Source of the DNA: Polyporus tsugae
Lineage: Eukaryota > Basidiomycota > Agaricomycetes > Polyporales > Polyporaceae
DNA: 64,000 nucleotides
Reading direction: 5' to 3'
Assembly: GCA_024305745.1 (NCBI GenBank)
Contig: JAHRBS010000015.1
Location: 124,001-188,000 of the forward strand
Shown here one piece after another: positions 55,049 to 64,000 of the stretch. How positions within the stretch are numbered: position 1 is the stretch's first letter; each line of letters starts with the position of its first letter. The notes beneath the pieces were generated by a model. That model was not told where the DNA came from. It did no database searches and was given only the letters and a program-made list of their open reading frames with translations. The position numbers and the translations under genes are program-made.

Positions 55049-57998
55049 ATGCCTAGCAATATGCTCGGAGACGTCGTCTTCATTCCCCACATAATCACAT
55101 TCATGTTTGTAATCAATCAGTCCACCCAGTGTTCTCATTGTTCTTCCTCCCTTTCTATCCTCGCTACCATTCTATACTTTCTCTCCCTCCTTCCCTTCAT
55201 TCATGCCTCCGCGCTTTTCGTCAAGGATTCCCTCATTAGCGACTTTTTACGAGTTCACAGCGCGCTAGCCTATGTCAAGCTCAGCGATGAGGACCTTCGT
55301 GCCCTCTTGCGGTACATTTCGGAAGAACGGGTGAGCTCTGAAGTTGCCTATAGGTGGTTCCGGAGACCTGACAAGTAGAACCCGATCAGTGGCCAGGCCA
55401 TCTTGATCATCGTTCATTGCCTAAGGCTTCGTTACCAAATGAGCCATTTCACGAGGTGAGTTCAACAAATGTATTTGTCCTTTCTTCCCCTATAATGAAC
55501 CTCGAACTACACTACAGTCCTCCGCATCGTCCCGACTTTCGTCCACACAATCGAAAGTCAACGAAACCAATCACGGCGTAGAGGAAGCCCTACTTCCCAC
55601 CCCTCATGTTCTCGCTCATAACCGGTATGCCCGTGTCGGCGACTCGCTGCCTAGTAACGCGGGGCCTGTCGATGTTATACCACCCGCATCCAATGACCCC
55701 GCCCTACCCCGAGATCCCCTTACCGTCCCTCGCCAACCCGTCGACTCGGAGCTCTCGGCTGTTGGCCAGTATCTCGCGCGTCACTACGGAATGTTCGCGT
55801 GGCGCATACATCCGCTCATCCGGGCGCACAACGCCTTCGCCGGACTGGACGCATCCTTCCGCCGCATCGACATGTTCATGTACTCCGTGCGCGCCGGGAT
55901 GCTCTACCACGAGCTGGTCATCTTCATCGACCACACAGCCTTCGCTCAGGGTCTCTCGGGCGAAGGCGAAACGCAGGAGAGGTGGCAGATGTATGCAGCA
56001 CGGACGCGCGCGTGCGATCCATCCAATCCCAACCATGCCTACTTCAGTTCAATCCACGGGGACGAGTACGACTGTGCGGAAGAGTGGCAGAACTGCTTGC
56101 AGTGGGATGCCCTGATGGCGCGCGTGCTGAACACTGCGTATATGGGCCGGATGAAGGATGCGGCGGTCGAGCGGTGGGATGCGGATGCGCGCGAGTACTG
56201 GAGACGCGATGAAGGACTCTCGGAGGCGAGGGCAGATCGCGTTGCAGAGGCGGTTTTGGCGTACGGCCTCGAGTTCCCCGCGGAGTTGGCATTCGAAGAC
56301 GTGGACTCGTCTAGCTCGGAGGTCAATCGAAGAATTCGAAGCGGTTCCAAGCCAACCTACGACCGCGAGGAACAAGACAGCTTCTTCGAGGACGAGTTTG
56401 GTTGCGTCATCGACTTGTCGTCGTGCGGCCCAGACTGTGAATGTGGGTGGGACGAAGATACGAGTGATCAAGGCGCAGAGGTTGACAGTACGCTATATGA
56501 CTTCGACTTCGAGGAGGAGCTCTGCACAGGTGATTGGGATGTCGAACACGGATTCAAGTGCCATAGGGGATTGGGTCCCGCATTTGACTTCGGGTCGCTC
56601 GACTCCGTCCTGTCCGGATCCGATGCCACACCACCTCCCACGTCGCTGCCTCCCTCCTCGAGCGAGGGTTCCTCTTCCGAATCGGACTCAGAATGCATCC
56701 TGTACCCTCGGCTCATGCGCAGCTCGACCCCTCTCCCCCCTCAATGCGAGTCGCGGCTCCTCAGACTCGGTCCCGCGTCGCGCACGTGCATGTACCCAGC
56801 TGCCGTTGAAGAGAGCCCGTCATTCGCTACATCCAGCAGCTCTGAGCGGATCCTCGCCGACTTCTCTGCGTTCTCCTTGTCTCTCTCGAAGAGGGACAAC
56901 ACAAGCAGCTCATTGAACATTCGGGATGGCGGATCCCTCTGGTCGTCAAGCCCGACTGCAGCGTCAGGGTTTACTCCGGAGCCTGTTGAGGCGCACACGG
57001 GCGAGCCGTCGCTGCTCGACCTAGCGCTCGTACTTGGCACCCGAGAGTCGGTGGAGAGGTCGAGGAAGAGGGAGCTTACGAGTTCTTCATCTTACCCATC
57101 CCCACCGCCTTCTCTCTCATTGGAGCTTGCGGGTGCTGGAAGTCCTCAAGTCCGTGAGGCCAGTGTGGCAAGTACTGGTCCTGACGGGAGCCGGGAGATG
57201 TTGGCCATGTCTCCATCGCAGAGCGAGTACTCTCCGCCTCCGTCGCCTTCGCCCTTCTCGGCTTCTGCTGCGTGCGATGCAGATCACATCCTCCCAAACC
57301 CAAATGCGACGCACGACTCTCGTATTGAATTCGGGCCGGCATCCGACTCGTGCAGCTCCTCCGTAGACCCTGCCGAGGAGATGATATCGGCCCGCTTGTG
57401 TACGCGGATGGATTCCGGCTCCGACGCTTTGCCCGCAAGTGCAACTCAATCTCCGCCCTCGTCGAGGACGCTGCGGGTGACACTCAGCATGACGTTCAAG
57501 AACCCACCTACGCGCAAGGCTTCAGCCGACCCTACGCCTGTGGAACTCGCCGCGCCTAGGACGCGCACCGCGTTTTCGCTGTGGGACGCGATCATGCACC
57601 CTCAGGATGGCCCCACTCAGCTGCCACGCACGGCTGGCGTCGATATCCCAGCAAGCGTCCCCAACTCGACCCTACCTCGGCCGGTGAATTGTGACCGCCA
57701 GTCAACCTGCGGCCAAATTCAATCTCTCGACGACTCGTTGGGTAGCACACTGGGCGTGTGCACCCCAGCGGAGAAGGCGGACGAGTTGCTGTACACCAGC
57801 GATGGCGAGTGGGAGCTGGTCAGGAATGTCAAGAAGACGCGCCGCGGGGGCGAGAAGGCGCGGCGGCAGCGTGAGAGAAGGCGTACGCGGATGGAGATGG
57901 CGCAGGCTTGGGAGGCGGAGTGGAGCGCGTTGACGGGGATGGTTTGCGTGGACTCGCAGGAAGGTGAGACGAGGGAGGGCCGGCGAGTGCGAGGGTGA
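55049..57998 (+). CDS. Large acidic, Ser-rich hypothetical protein, start unresolved
   Basis: Not recognised. The body is secure: exon 55265-55330 (LSDEDLRALLRYISEER), exon 55390-55455 (WPGHLDHRSLPKASLPNEPF) and exon 55518-57998, joined in phase 0 by typical short introns. The long exon starts with a folded-looking domain of about 250 residues (YGMFAWRIHPLIRAHNAFAG, FMYSVRAGMLYHELVIFID, EEWQNCLQWDALMARVLN). It continues with a Cys cluster (SSCGPDCECGWDEDTSD), acidic and Ser/Pro-rich disorder, and a basic C-terminus (TRRGGEKARRQRERRRTRME). The in-frame ATG at 55049 gives a hydrophobic leader of unlikely composition. ATG 55203 gives a more natural start (MPPRFSSRIPSLATFYEFTA) but is one base out of frame with LAYVKLSDED. 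The 5' end may therefore carry a frameshift or a missed intron. Confidence 0.68.
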
Positions 57999-58292
57999 TG
58001 AGAGGAGGTCAACTATAGTATTACTACTACATTACTAGGACATTTATAATGACGGGTTTGGTAGCTGTAGAAGTATTGTTGTTTTGTATCGGTAGCCTTT
58101 CGATTTGTAGGACCACGGCGTATATTCACCGACAGACAGAGCGTGGTTGAAACGAAGTCGTTCTGAAGGACTAGAATCGTGTAGTAGATCAGGATATGGC
58201 ACCGATCCTAGTTCGGGAGCAGGAAAGGCGGACAACAGGGCGGACACCACTAGCTAGACAGTTCACGTAACAATGGTCCATCACCATGCCCG

Positions 58293-60026
58293 TCAGAGAC
58301 TCTCCTTGAGCTGCATGTGAGACGTATTCCGAGCGGTCTGCAGGGCGAAGATCATTGACTCCAGCTCGTCTCCCCGGCACTTTATCGACTCGTCCTCGTC
58401 CGGCAGGTCCAGATGAGGAAATGCCCTATCCAAAGCGAGTGCGACTTTTTGCAATGGGACTTTCGCTTCTAAGTAGAGGATCCGGAGGGAGCGGAGGTTA
58501 TGATGAAGGACAGAAGGCGTGTCCAGTGGTGGGACTGAGCGCGCATCGGCGTAGGGAAGGGCGAGGCGCTCCAGTCGAGGGTGTGCTGCGACGAACGCGA
58601 GCCTGATGGAAGGTGATGGTCGGTGGATGCAGAGTCTCCCAGTCGAGGTAGAAACGGGGTCGGCTGTCGATCTTGGCGAGGAATGTCGGGGGGTAGGTGA
58701 ACTCCAGCACGACGAGTTGCGGCCACACCGCGTTCAGCCCGCGAAGCACGAAATCGGTGATTCCGATGAGTAGGCCGTCGAAGTGGAACGAAAGTCTCTG
58801 GAGGCACGGAAGCCTGTGGAGCGTCCTCACGAGTGCTGCACTGGGTGGGATGCCAAGTTCTTCCTCGGGATTCTGGTAATGAAACGAGACTTCCAAGCGG
58901 GTGAGCGATGTCGGAAGTTCGGAGTGCACTTGCCGGAGATATTGACAACTCTCGCTCGACAAACGGTAGTATTGCCAATGTCTGATTTCCATCACGCAGG
59001 TCTGTAGCATCGGAGGAGATGTCGCAACAAGGAAATCGTGGATGGCTTCGAGCTTGCCCGTCAGCTGGAGCTCGCGAAGCTCTGGGAACCCAGCCTGGTC
59101 CCTAAACTTGGTTTCGCCGAAGTAGTCGAAGGTTTGCAGACGTAAGCCAAGGGAACCGAGATTCTGGAGAGCCATAAGCAAGTGCATATCGTGCACGTTC
59201 AGGGAAGCCCAATTCTTGATCTCCAGAGATGCTTGAAAGTAGCGCATTTCTCTACCGCCAATATGCCTTGATTTTGTGGGAAAGTCACCGTCAAAGACTC
59301 GGCGTCCGCAAACACAGATTGAAGTTCTTCCAAGAGCATCTCTGTCAATGGACTCGGATGTGGTGCTCTTTCGAGGGCCGCCATGTTGATCTCCATGTCG
59401 CGGAGAGTGCTGGAAAGGAGTACCATGATTTCTGCCAAGGCAGATATGTGGTGGATGATGACGAATCCTTGTAGACTCCATAAGGCAGGGAGAAGGGGTT
59501 GTCGAAGTCGCCGTCTCGAAAGTACTATTCAGGCCGAGGGATCGATCATGCGACCGGTACCAAAGTGGAGCTCTTTGACACGTTGCGCGTACTTCTCGAA
59601 ACGCGACCATTCATCTTGAGTTATGTCTCTTCCAAACACATCGTACCACCCGAAGGCAGGGGTCAGCCTCAGCATCAGTGTGGCACAACACTACCGAGTG
59701 CCGTGCGGAGAGGTACTACTCACATATACTAGCTGCTTGTTCGTTGTCACTTTAACAAACGACGGAAACACAGAGAGGAGCTCTACAAAGTCGTCGACAA
59801 CCACCCATAGGACGTCTAGCGCACGCTCGGACAGGGCACGACCCACACGCGCAACGCGCGCAAGCGTCCGTTGAGCCATTGCACGAGCAGCTTTAACACT
59901 GGGGAGTGCGCGATCGTCAAGCTTTGGGCCCGGGGACAGATGCGAGAGCACTATGTCGGTGATGTCTCGACACAACAACGGATGGAACGGCAACGGGTGG
60001 GGCGTAACCTCGCCAGAATTCACCAT
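58293..60026 (-). pseudogene. F-box/LRR-like family copy 7, with nonsense and frameshift lesions
   Basis: The F-box exon (60026 down to about 59730) is intact: LLCRDITDIVLSHLSPG, ARVGRALSERALDVLWVVVD, ending at a GTATAT donor. The next exon reads EWSRFEKYAQRVKELHFG, then TGA at 59529-59531. The family has Trp here, so TGG to TGA is the simplest change. The same frame continues (LRDMEINMAALERAPHPSPL) to about 59230, where it shifts to SLEIKNWASLNVHDMHLLMA. It then stays open through RLEVSFHYQNPEEELGIP and NAVWPQLVVLEFTYPP. A third shift near 58606 leads to IRLAFVAAHPRLERLALP and the final acidic-basic end at 58293. At least three independent lesions make it a pseudogene. Confidence 0.74.
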
Positions 60027-60062
60027 CTTAGCGAAGGGCAGATGTCCAAATGATTAGCTTGA

Positions 60063-60580
60063 TCATGGAGATAGGTAGGTGAGAGACTTACGTTGAGAGG
60101 CTGGGAAGCACGAGCCTTGAAGAGGGTGGTGACCAAGAGAGAGACCATGTACGGGCGGCAGTAAATGTCTATTGGAGTAAAATAGGGACATAAACCGGTC
60201 GAGGGCCCGTGAGTGACGTGGTAAGTCGACCCGGCCGCGTGCGCCCTGGCGAACGTCCCCACCCGGATTCTCACGCCTGGCAAGCGGCATCACCTCCAAT
60301 CGCTGCAGGACCTCCTTCCATCCTTGCCCATACCGCCTACTAGTAATCGCTGACCGCGCGTCCTCCAGGGAAATCGGCGCAGGGAAGACACGGTCGGGGA
60401 TCGTGGCCATCTCCGAATACCTCTCAGGAAGCTCGACGCTCCGGATCGAGAGAGAACGTAAGCCGTGTTCGAGGAGGAGAGGCGCGTTCGTTTTGAGGAA
60501 GATGCCCGCGTCAAGCCGGGGAACATAGAACGTGAGGAGGCCAGGACAGCGCCGCGCGAGCTATGACCTACCCAGCGCAC
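60063..60580 (-). pseudogene. F-box/LRR-like family copy 8, orphan C-terminal fragment
   Basis: Begins abruptly at about 60575 with the family motif LARRCPGLLTFYVPRLDAGI. It continues HGLRSLSIRSVELPERYSEM and RVFPAPISLEDARSAITSRR, then GQGWKEVLQRLEVM, the usual C-terminal order. No F-box or upstream repeats precede it. It lies just upstream of copy 7 in the same orientation, so it may be the truncated end of a lost neighbour. The tail after residue 90 no longer resembles the family and the frame closes at 60063. Confidence 0.6.
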
Positions 60581-60837
60581 ATCCGGCGTCCGGTCTCACT
60601 CGTCAATTCGAAGCTAGCGCGCCTGTAGTAATCAGTAGGGTTGAACAGCAACGTACCAAAGAAGCATGATCAATTGGGAACACATGCAATTGTACAGACG
60701 GTCGCTCCCACACGGGCTCACGCACCCTGCGAGGCTGCCCTTCCTCCACAAACTGTACCCTCGATACCCTTCTCCTAGATAACACTCCATCCGAGGTACC
60801 CCAAACGATAAGAGAGAGACGGGATCGATGCACGCCA

Positions 60838-61925
60838 CTACGCGTTGTGGGGGAAAACGCAACGATAAGGTGGGGAGCCAGGGCGCGGAACTCCGCTCAT
60901 CCAGGGGGGCGGGGGCAGTGCAGACGAAGTCGAAGTGGACGGAGTCGGGAACTGTAATGCACATTGCATCAGCATCAGAATGTTCCCAGAACCCAGAGGC
61001 CGAGGGCGTACCGCAGACGGGGATGGGGTCTCGGAGATCTTGGGGATGGACTCGGGGTCGATATAGATAGCATCGACGAGCCCTCCCAGCCAATGATCGT
61101 AAGGTCGCATGTACATGCGCACGTACTCGAGGGCCAGCAGGTCGCCGCTGTCGTCAGTCCCGGGAAGGACAACGTCGATGTTCAGCTTCAGGTTGTAGCC
61201 GTCTTCGGAGGCGGGAATGTCGGGACCCTGAGGCAGAATCTTCAGTGCACGCTCTCTAAACCGACCATTATACAAGGCTAAGGCGACTCACGAAGATCCC
61301 AAGACCCCACTTGTCCTCTGCGGGATGGAGTCGACAGACCCGCGCCTCGTTCAGCTCCTTCGGATCCCGGTAGTATGCTTGGATGCCAACAGCTAGGTTG
61401 GAATCCGATGCCCCGTTCTGCGAAACACGGAACGCGCCGTGCGTCATGTTGCCCCGGCTCAGGAATGACAGCTCCTTGGTCGCGGTCAGCGGGAGCTGGA
61501 CAAACGCGTGGGCGTGAAGACGTCCCGTTGTCTCGCTGTCCGGAAGGTCGATCGTTGTCCAATTGATGTTGTCAAAGCAGTCCTCGGGACCGTACGGCGG
61601 CACATCCTTGGACATGCTACCAATGAAGCACTATAGCGGCAATCATCATGTTAAGCATCGGACACTCGCGCGATATAGACACGGAACTCACCGTAGGACC
61701 ACTTGGGTGCCATTCTCGAGGCCTGGTGAGCAAGAGAAAGAAGGCCACCAACGACAGACCGGCACAAAAAGACACGCGCAGGAACAGCCTCCTCCAGGAC
61801 CGGGTGATCACGTTCCTGGCGGATTGACGGTCGCTGTTATCCCCGTCCAAGTCGATTGAAGACTCAAGAAGAGGTTCTAGCTCGATTCCTAGCTCCGGGT
61901 CGTCCTTTCCACCAGGTGGAGCCAT
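60838..61925 (-). CDS. Single-pass membrane protein, DUF7330-like
   Basis: About 329 aa, function unknown. Exons 61925-61692, 61630-61292 and 61251-60838 join in phase 0. The N-terminal acidic cytosolic part contains a di-leucine-like ELEPLLESS. One membrane helix follows (LFLRVSFCAGLSLVAFFLLL), then an extracytosolic domain with an N-glycosylation-type NWT. The domain reads HAFVQLPLTATKELSFLSRG, ARVCRLHPAEDKWGLGIF and GYNLKLNIDVVLPG. This is the order I recall for basidiomycete DUF7330 proteins; a profile search would settle it. The last 40 residues (Pro/Ser-rich) replace the usual domain end. A possible 62-base intron (GTACGC to TTACAG, about 61006-60945) can be removed without changing frame. 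The end may thus be diverged or truncated. Confidence 0.6.
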
Positions 61926-62452
61926 GGTTATGGCGTATGGTTGGGGAGTAAGTCACCGGTAGGAACAGAAATGGCTGTGCGCTTTGAGGCCATGAGGCGA
62001 GCCACGCCGCGGCAATCCCCATGCCACACGCCTCACGGCGGGACCATCTCCGCCTACAAATACAAATCTCCGCTGACTCACAATCAGAATTCCCGAAAAC
62101 AGCGAAGAGGAAGGGCTTGGTCACAGTACCGAGGCGAGGTCAATGGAAACATAAGTTATCTCTCACAGACAAACCGGTACCACGAACCCCGGCTCCCGGC
62201 CGAGCTTGGCCCTCGATGGACGCGTATATCTTGCACGGCCCGCCGCCCTCCCCAAGTCCTACGGACCTTCGAATTCGCCAACATGTTCAAATGCTCTCCA
62301 GTTTGGTGAGACATGTGGCTAGTCCCGGGGGTCTTGCCTTGAAAGTACTGGACACCACAAGCAAGACAAGATGCTCTAGCATTGTACAAATGTATTAATA
62401 TTCGTCTACCTCGTACCCTTACCACTCGGACTAGGCCGCGCAACGGGACAGA
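61926..62452. other. Intergenic
   Basis: Promoter of the membrane-protein gene (-) and 3' flank of CCT8 (-). No supported frame. Confidence 0.5.
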
Positions 62453-64000
62453 TCAGTCCTCGTCCCAGTTACCCGCCTGCTGCGGTATCTTCGGGCCACC
62501 CGCAGGCCTGCTCATAATGATCGCGTCGACGCTGAGCACGGACGTCGCGGCCTCGGTCGCAAGCTTGATCGCCCACTGCTTCGCCGCGAGCGAGTCCAGG
62601 ACCTGGTGCTCCGTCGCCGACAGCGTGCCATCGACCTCCGCCTACCATACCGTCCTATTAGCAATCACCGCACTGACCACGCCAGAAAAAAAGGTACGCA
62701 CCTCGACATCGACGCCCCAAACCGCACCATCCGCACCCTCGTGCTTCGCGTACAGCCTGCTCACGACCTCGTTCCCCTCCGCGCCGCCCAGCGCGTTCTC
62801 CGCCAGCGTCCGGGGGACGACCTCCAGCGCCTGCGCCCACCGCTTCACCGCGTGCTGCGCCAGGCCCTTGAGCCCGTTCCCGTACACCTCCACCCGCTTC
62901 GCGACCTCCAGTTCCGTCGCGCCCGCCCCAGGCAACAGCCGCGGGTCCTTGATCAGCGCCTTGATCACGTTCACCCCGTCGTCCACCGCGCGCTCAAGGT
63001 CGTCCAGCCGGTTCTGCGTCGCGCCCCGCAGCACGATCGTCGCCGTCCGCGTCTTCTCTCCGCCCCCTGCGGGGTCGTACTCGGCGTCGCCCTCGACGAG
63101 CTGCCGGAGCACAGTCACGCGGTCGCCGCCGATCTCGATCGTCTCGAACACGTCGACGAAGCCCGCCTCCTCCGCGGTGGGAGCACCGACGCGGGCGAGT
63201 GGGGTGGCATTGACGACGCGACAGAGGCGGCGCAGCTCGAACTTGGACAGCACCTTGAGGACGGCGATGCCCATCCGGTTAAGGTAGTGCATCGCAAGCT
63301 CGCCGACGGCGGAGCCTGCAATGATGATTTTTATCCCGGAGTCGGCGATCTCTTGGAACATCTGACACACGCGGCGTCAGCAGGTGTGGCGAGAGTGAGG
63401 AACGACGACGGACCTTCTCGAGCTGTTGCTCCTCGCCGCGTGTGAAGTTGAGCATCTCTTCTGCGCTCTTGAGCAGCACCGTGCCCTTCGTCTCCGTCTG
63501 GGCGATGTCGAGTGCGGTCGTGAAGACAGCGACCTTGGCCTTCTTGATCTTTTTCACAAGTCCTGTCGTGATGGCGTCAGTTACAGGGCATAGAATTATC
63601 GACAGCCGTTGTATATACCTTCCGGCTCTCTGCCGAAGACCATACCGCGGACGACCGTGCTACCAGCAAGGTTTCCGCCCATAATCTTCACAACACGCAC
63701 GTTGTCGACGTTGAAGTTTTTGGGGTTTGGTGGCATGACGGCCAAAGAGGCCTCTGCGACGAGGCCAGCGAGTTGGTCCTCATAGCCGTACTGCTTCGAG
63801 GCAATCACGGGCTTGAGTGCGGCAGCAAGAGAGGGTTTGGTGAGGGGGGAGGGCAGCGATGATAGTGAAAGAGCTGTGCATTACGGTCAGGTGGCACCAA
63901 GAACGAGACTGAGAAGTGCGTACTTTCAAGTTCAGAGAGAGCCTTGGCTGATGCGAGCTCGTAGCCTTTGATGATTTCGCTCGGGTGAAGGCCCATGATC
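62453..64000 (-). CDS. CCT8: CCT/TRiC chaperonin subunit theta, C-terminal part (5' end outside the window)
   Basis: Subunit of the cytosolic eight-membered chaperonin ring that folds actin, tubulin and many other proteins. Exons in the window are about >64000-63924, 63879-63619, 63562-63414, 63361-62702 and 62641-62453 (stop TGA 62455-62453). It starts within PSEIIKGYELASAKALSELE. It then reads VIASKQYGYEDQLAGLVAEA, KIMGGNLAGSTVVRGMVF (entry to the apical domain) and FTRGEEQQLEKMFQEI. Next come TATIVLRGATQNRLDDLERA, DDGVNVIKAL and LLPGAGATELEVAKRVEVYG. These are theta-type versions of the group II chaperonin motifs, and the C-terminus ends KIPQQAGNWDED. The ATP-binding N-terminal part lies beyond 64000. 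Confidence 0.94.

Noticed and set aside
1..64000. Transposable elements or integrated viral genes
   Set aside because: No reverse transcriptase, integrase, transposase, capsid or long terminal repeat signal was recognised on either strand.

Overview
The window is a gene-rich stretch of a filamentous fungus, almost certainly an agaricomycete basidiomycete and probably Polyporales-like. Genes are broken by many short GT-AG introns of about 50-60 bases. The housekeeping proteins are ordinary fungal ones, and a local family of degenerating F-box/LRR-like genes is of the kind expanded in mushroom-forming fungi. No taxon can be fixed from the sequence alone. All exon junctions are my manual inferences from reading frame, splice consensus and family knowledge; no transcript or database search was available.

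Layout, left to right. 1-1564: 3' half of a SulP sulfate transporter with its STAS domain (+). 3.5-5.0 kb: a Ser/Pro-rich hypothetical protein (-). 6.3-7.3 kb: a mitochondrial LYR/Cup1-like protein (-). 9.1-10.3 kb: a hypothetical Ser/Pro-rich protein (+). 11.5-13.3 kb: a 607-aa low-complexity protein with a PAM2-like motif (-). 13.6-14.2 kb: a small divergent gene (+). 14.7-16.4 kb: a secreted proteinase K-like subtilase (-). 16.9-17.0 kb: a split tRNA-Leu(AAG) with its Pol III terminator (-). 17.2-18.4 kb: acylphosphatase and a COX14-like assembly factor (+,+).

19.6-27.4 kb holds four tandem F-box/LRR-like genes (+): a C-terminal remnant, a copy with one in-frame stop, and two intact copies. 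30.5-33.0 kb: the mitochondrial succinate/fumarate carrier, with two unusually long introns (+). 33.5-37.7 kb: two more F-box family members, both broken, one carrying a 19-bp minisatellite inside its frame. 38.8-41.2 kb: a low-complexity hypothetical protein (-). 44.7-47.1 kb: an ArsB/NhaD-type polytopic ion transporter (+). 47.4-53.4 kb: the SWR1 chromatin remodeler in nine exons (-). 55.0-58.0 kb: a large acidic/Ser-rich hypothetical protein with an unresolved start (+). 58.3-60.6 kb: another broken F-box gene and an orphan C-terminal fragment (-). 60.8-61.9 kb: a single-pass membrane protein resembling DUF7330 proteins (-). 62.5-64.0 kb: the C-terminal half of CCT subunit theta (-).

The genes do not form a pathway cluster. 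The conserved ones (SFC1, SWR1, CCT8, COX14, LYR protein, acylphosphatase, tRNA) are unrelated housekeeping functions. The feature that characterises the window is the F-box/LRR-like family: eight copies or fragments, only two with undamaged frames, each of the others with a different lesion. This fits birth-and-death evolution of a lineage-specific substrate-receptor family. I see no transposase, reverse transcriptase, integrase, LTR, CRISPR array or prokaryotic operon structure.
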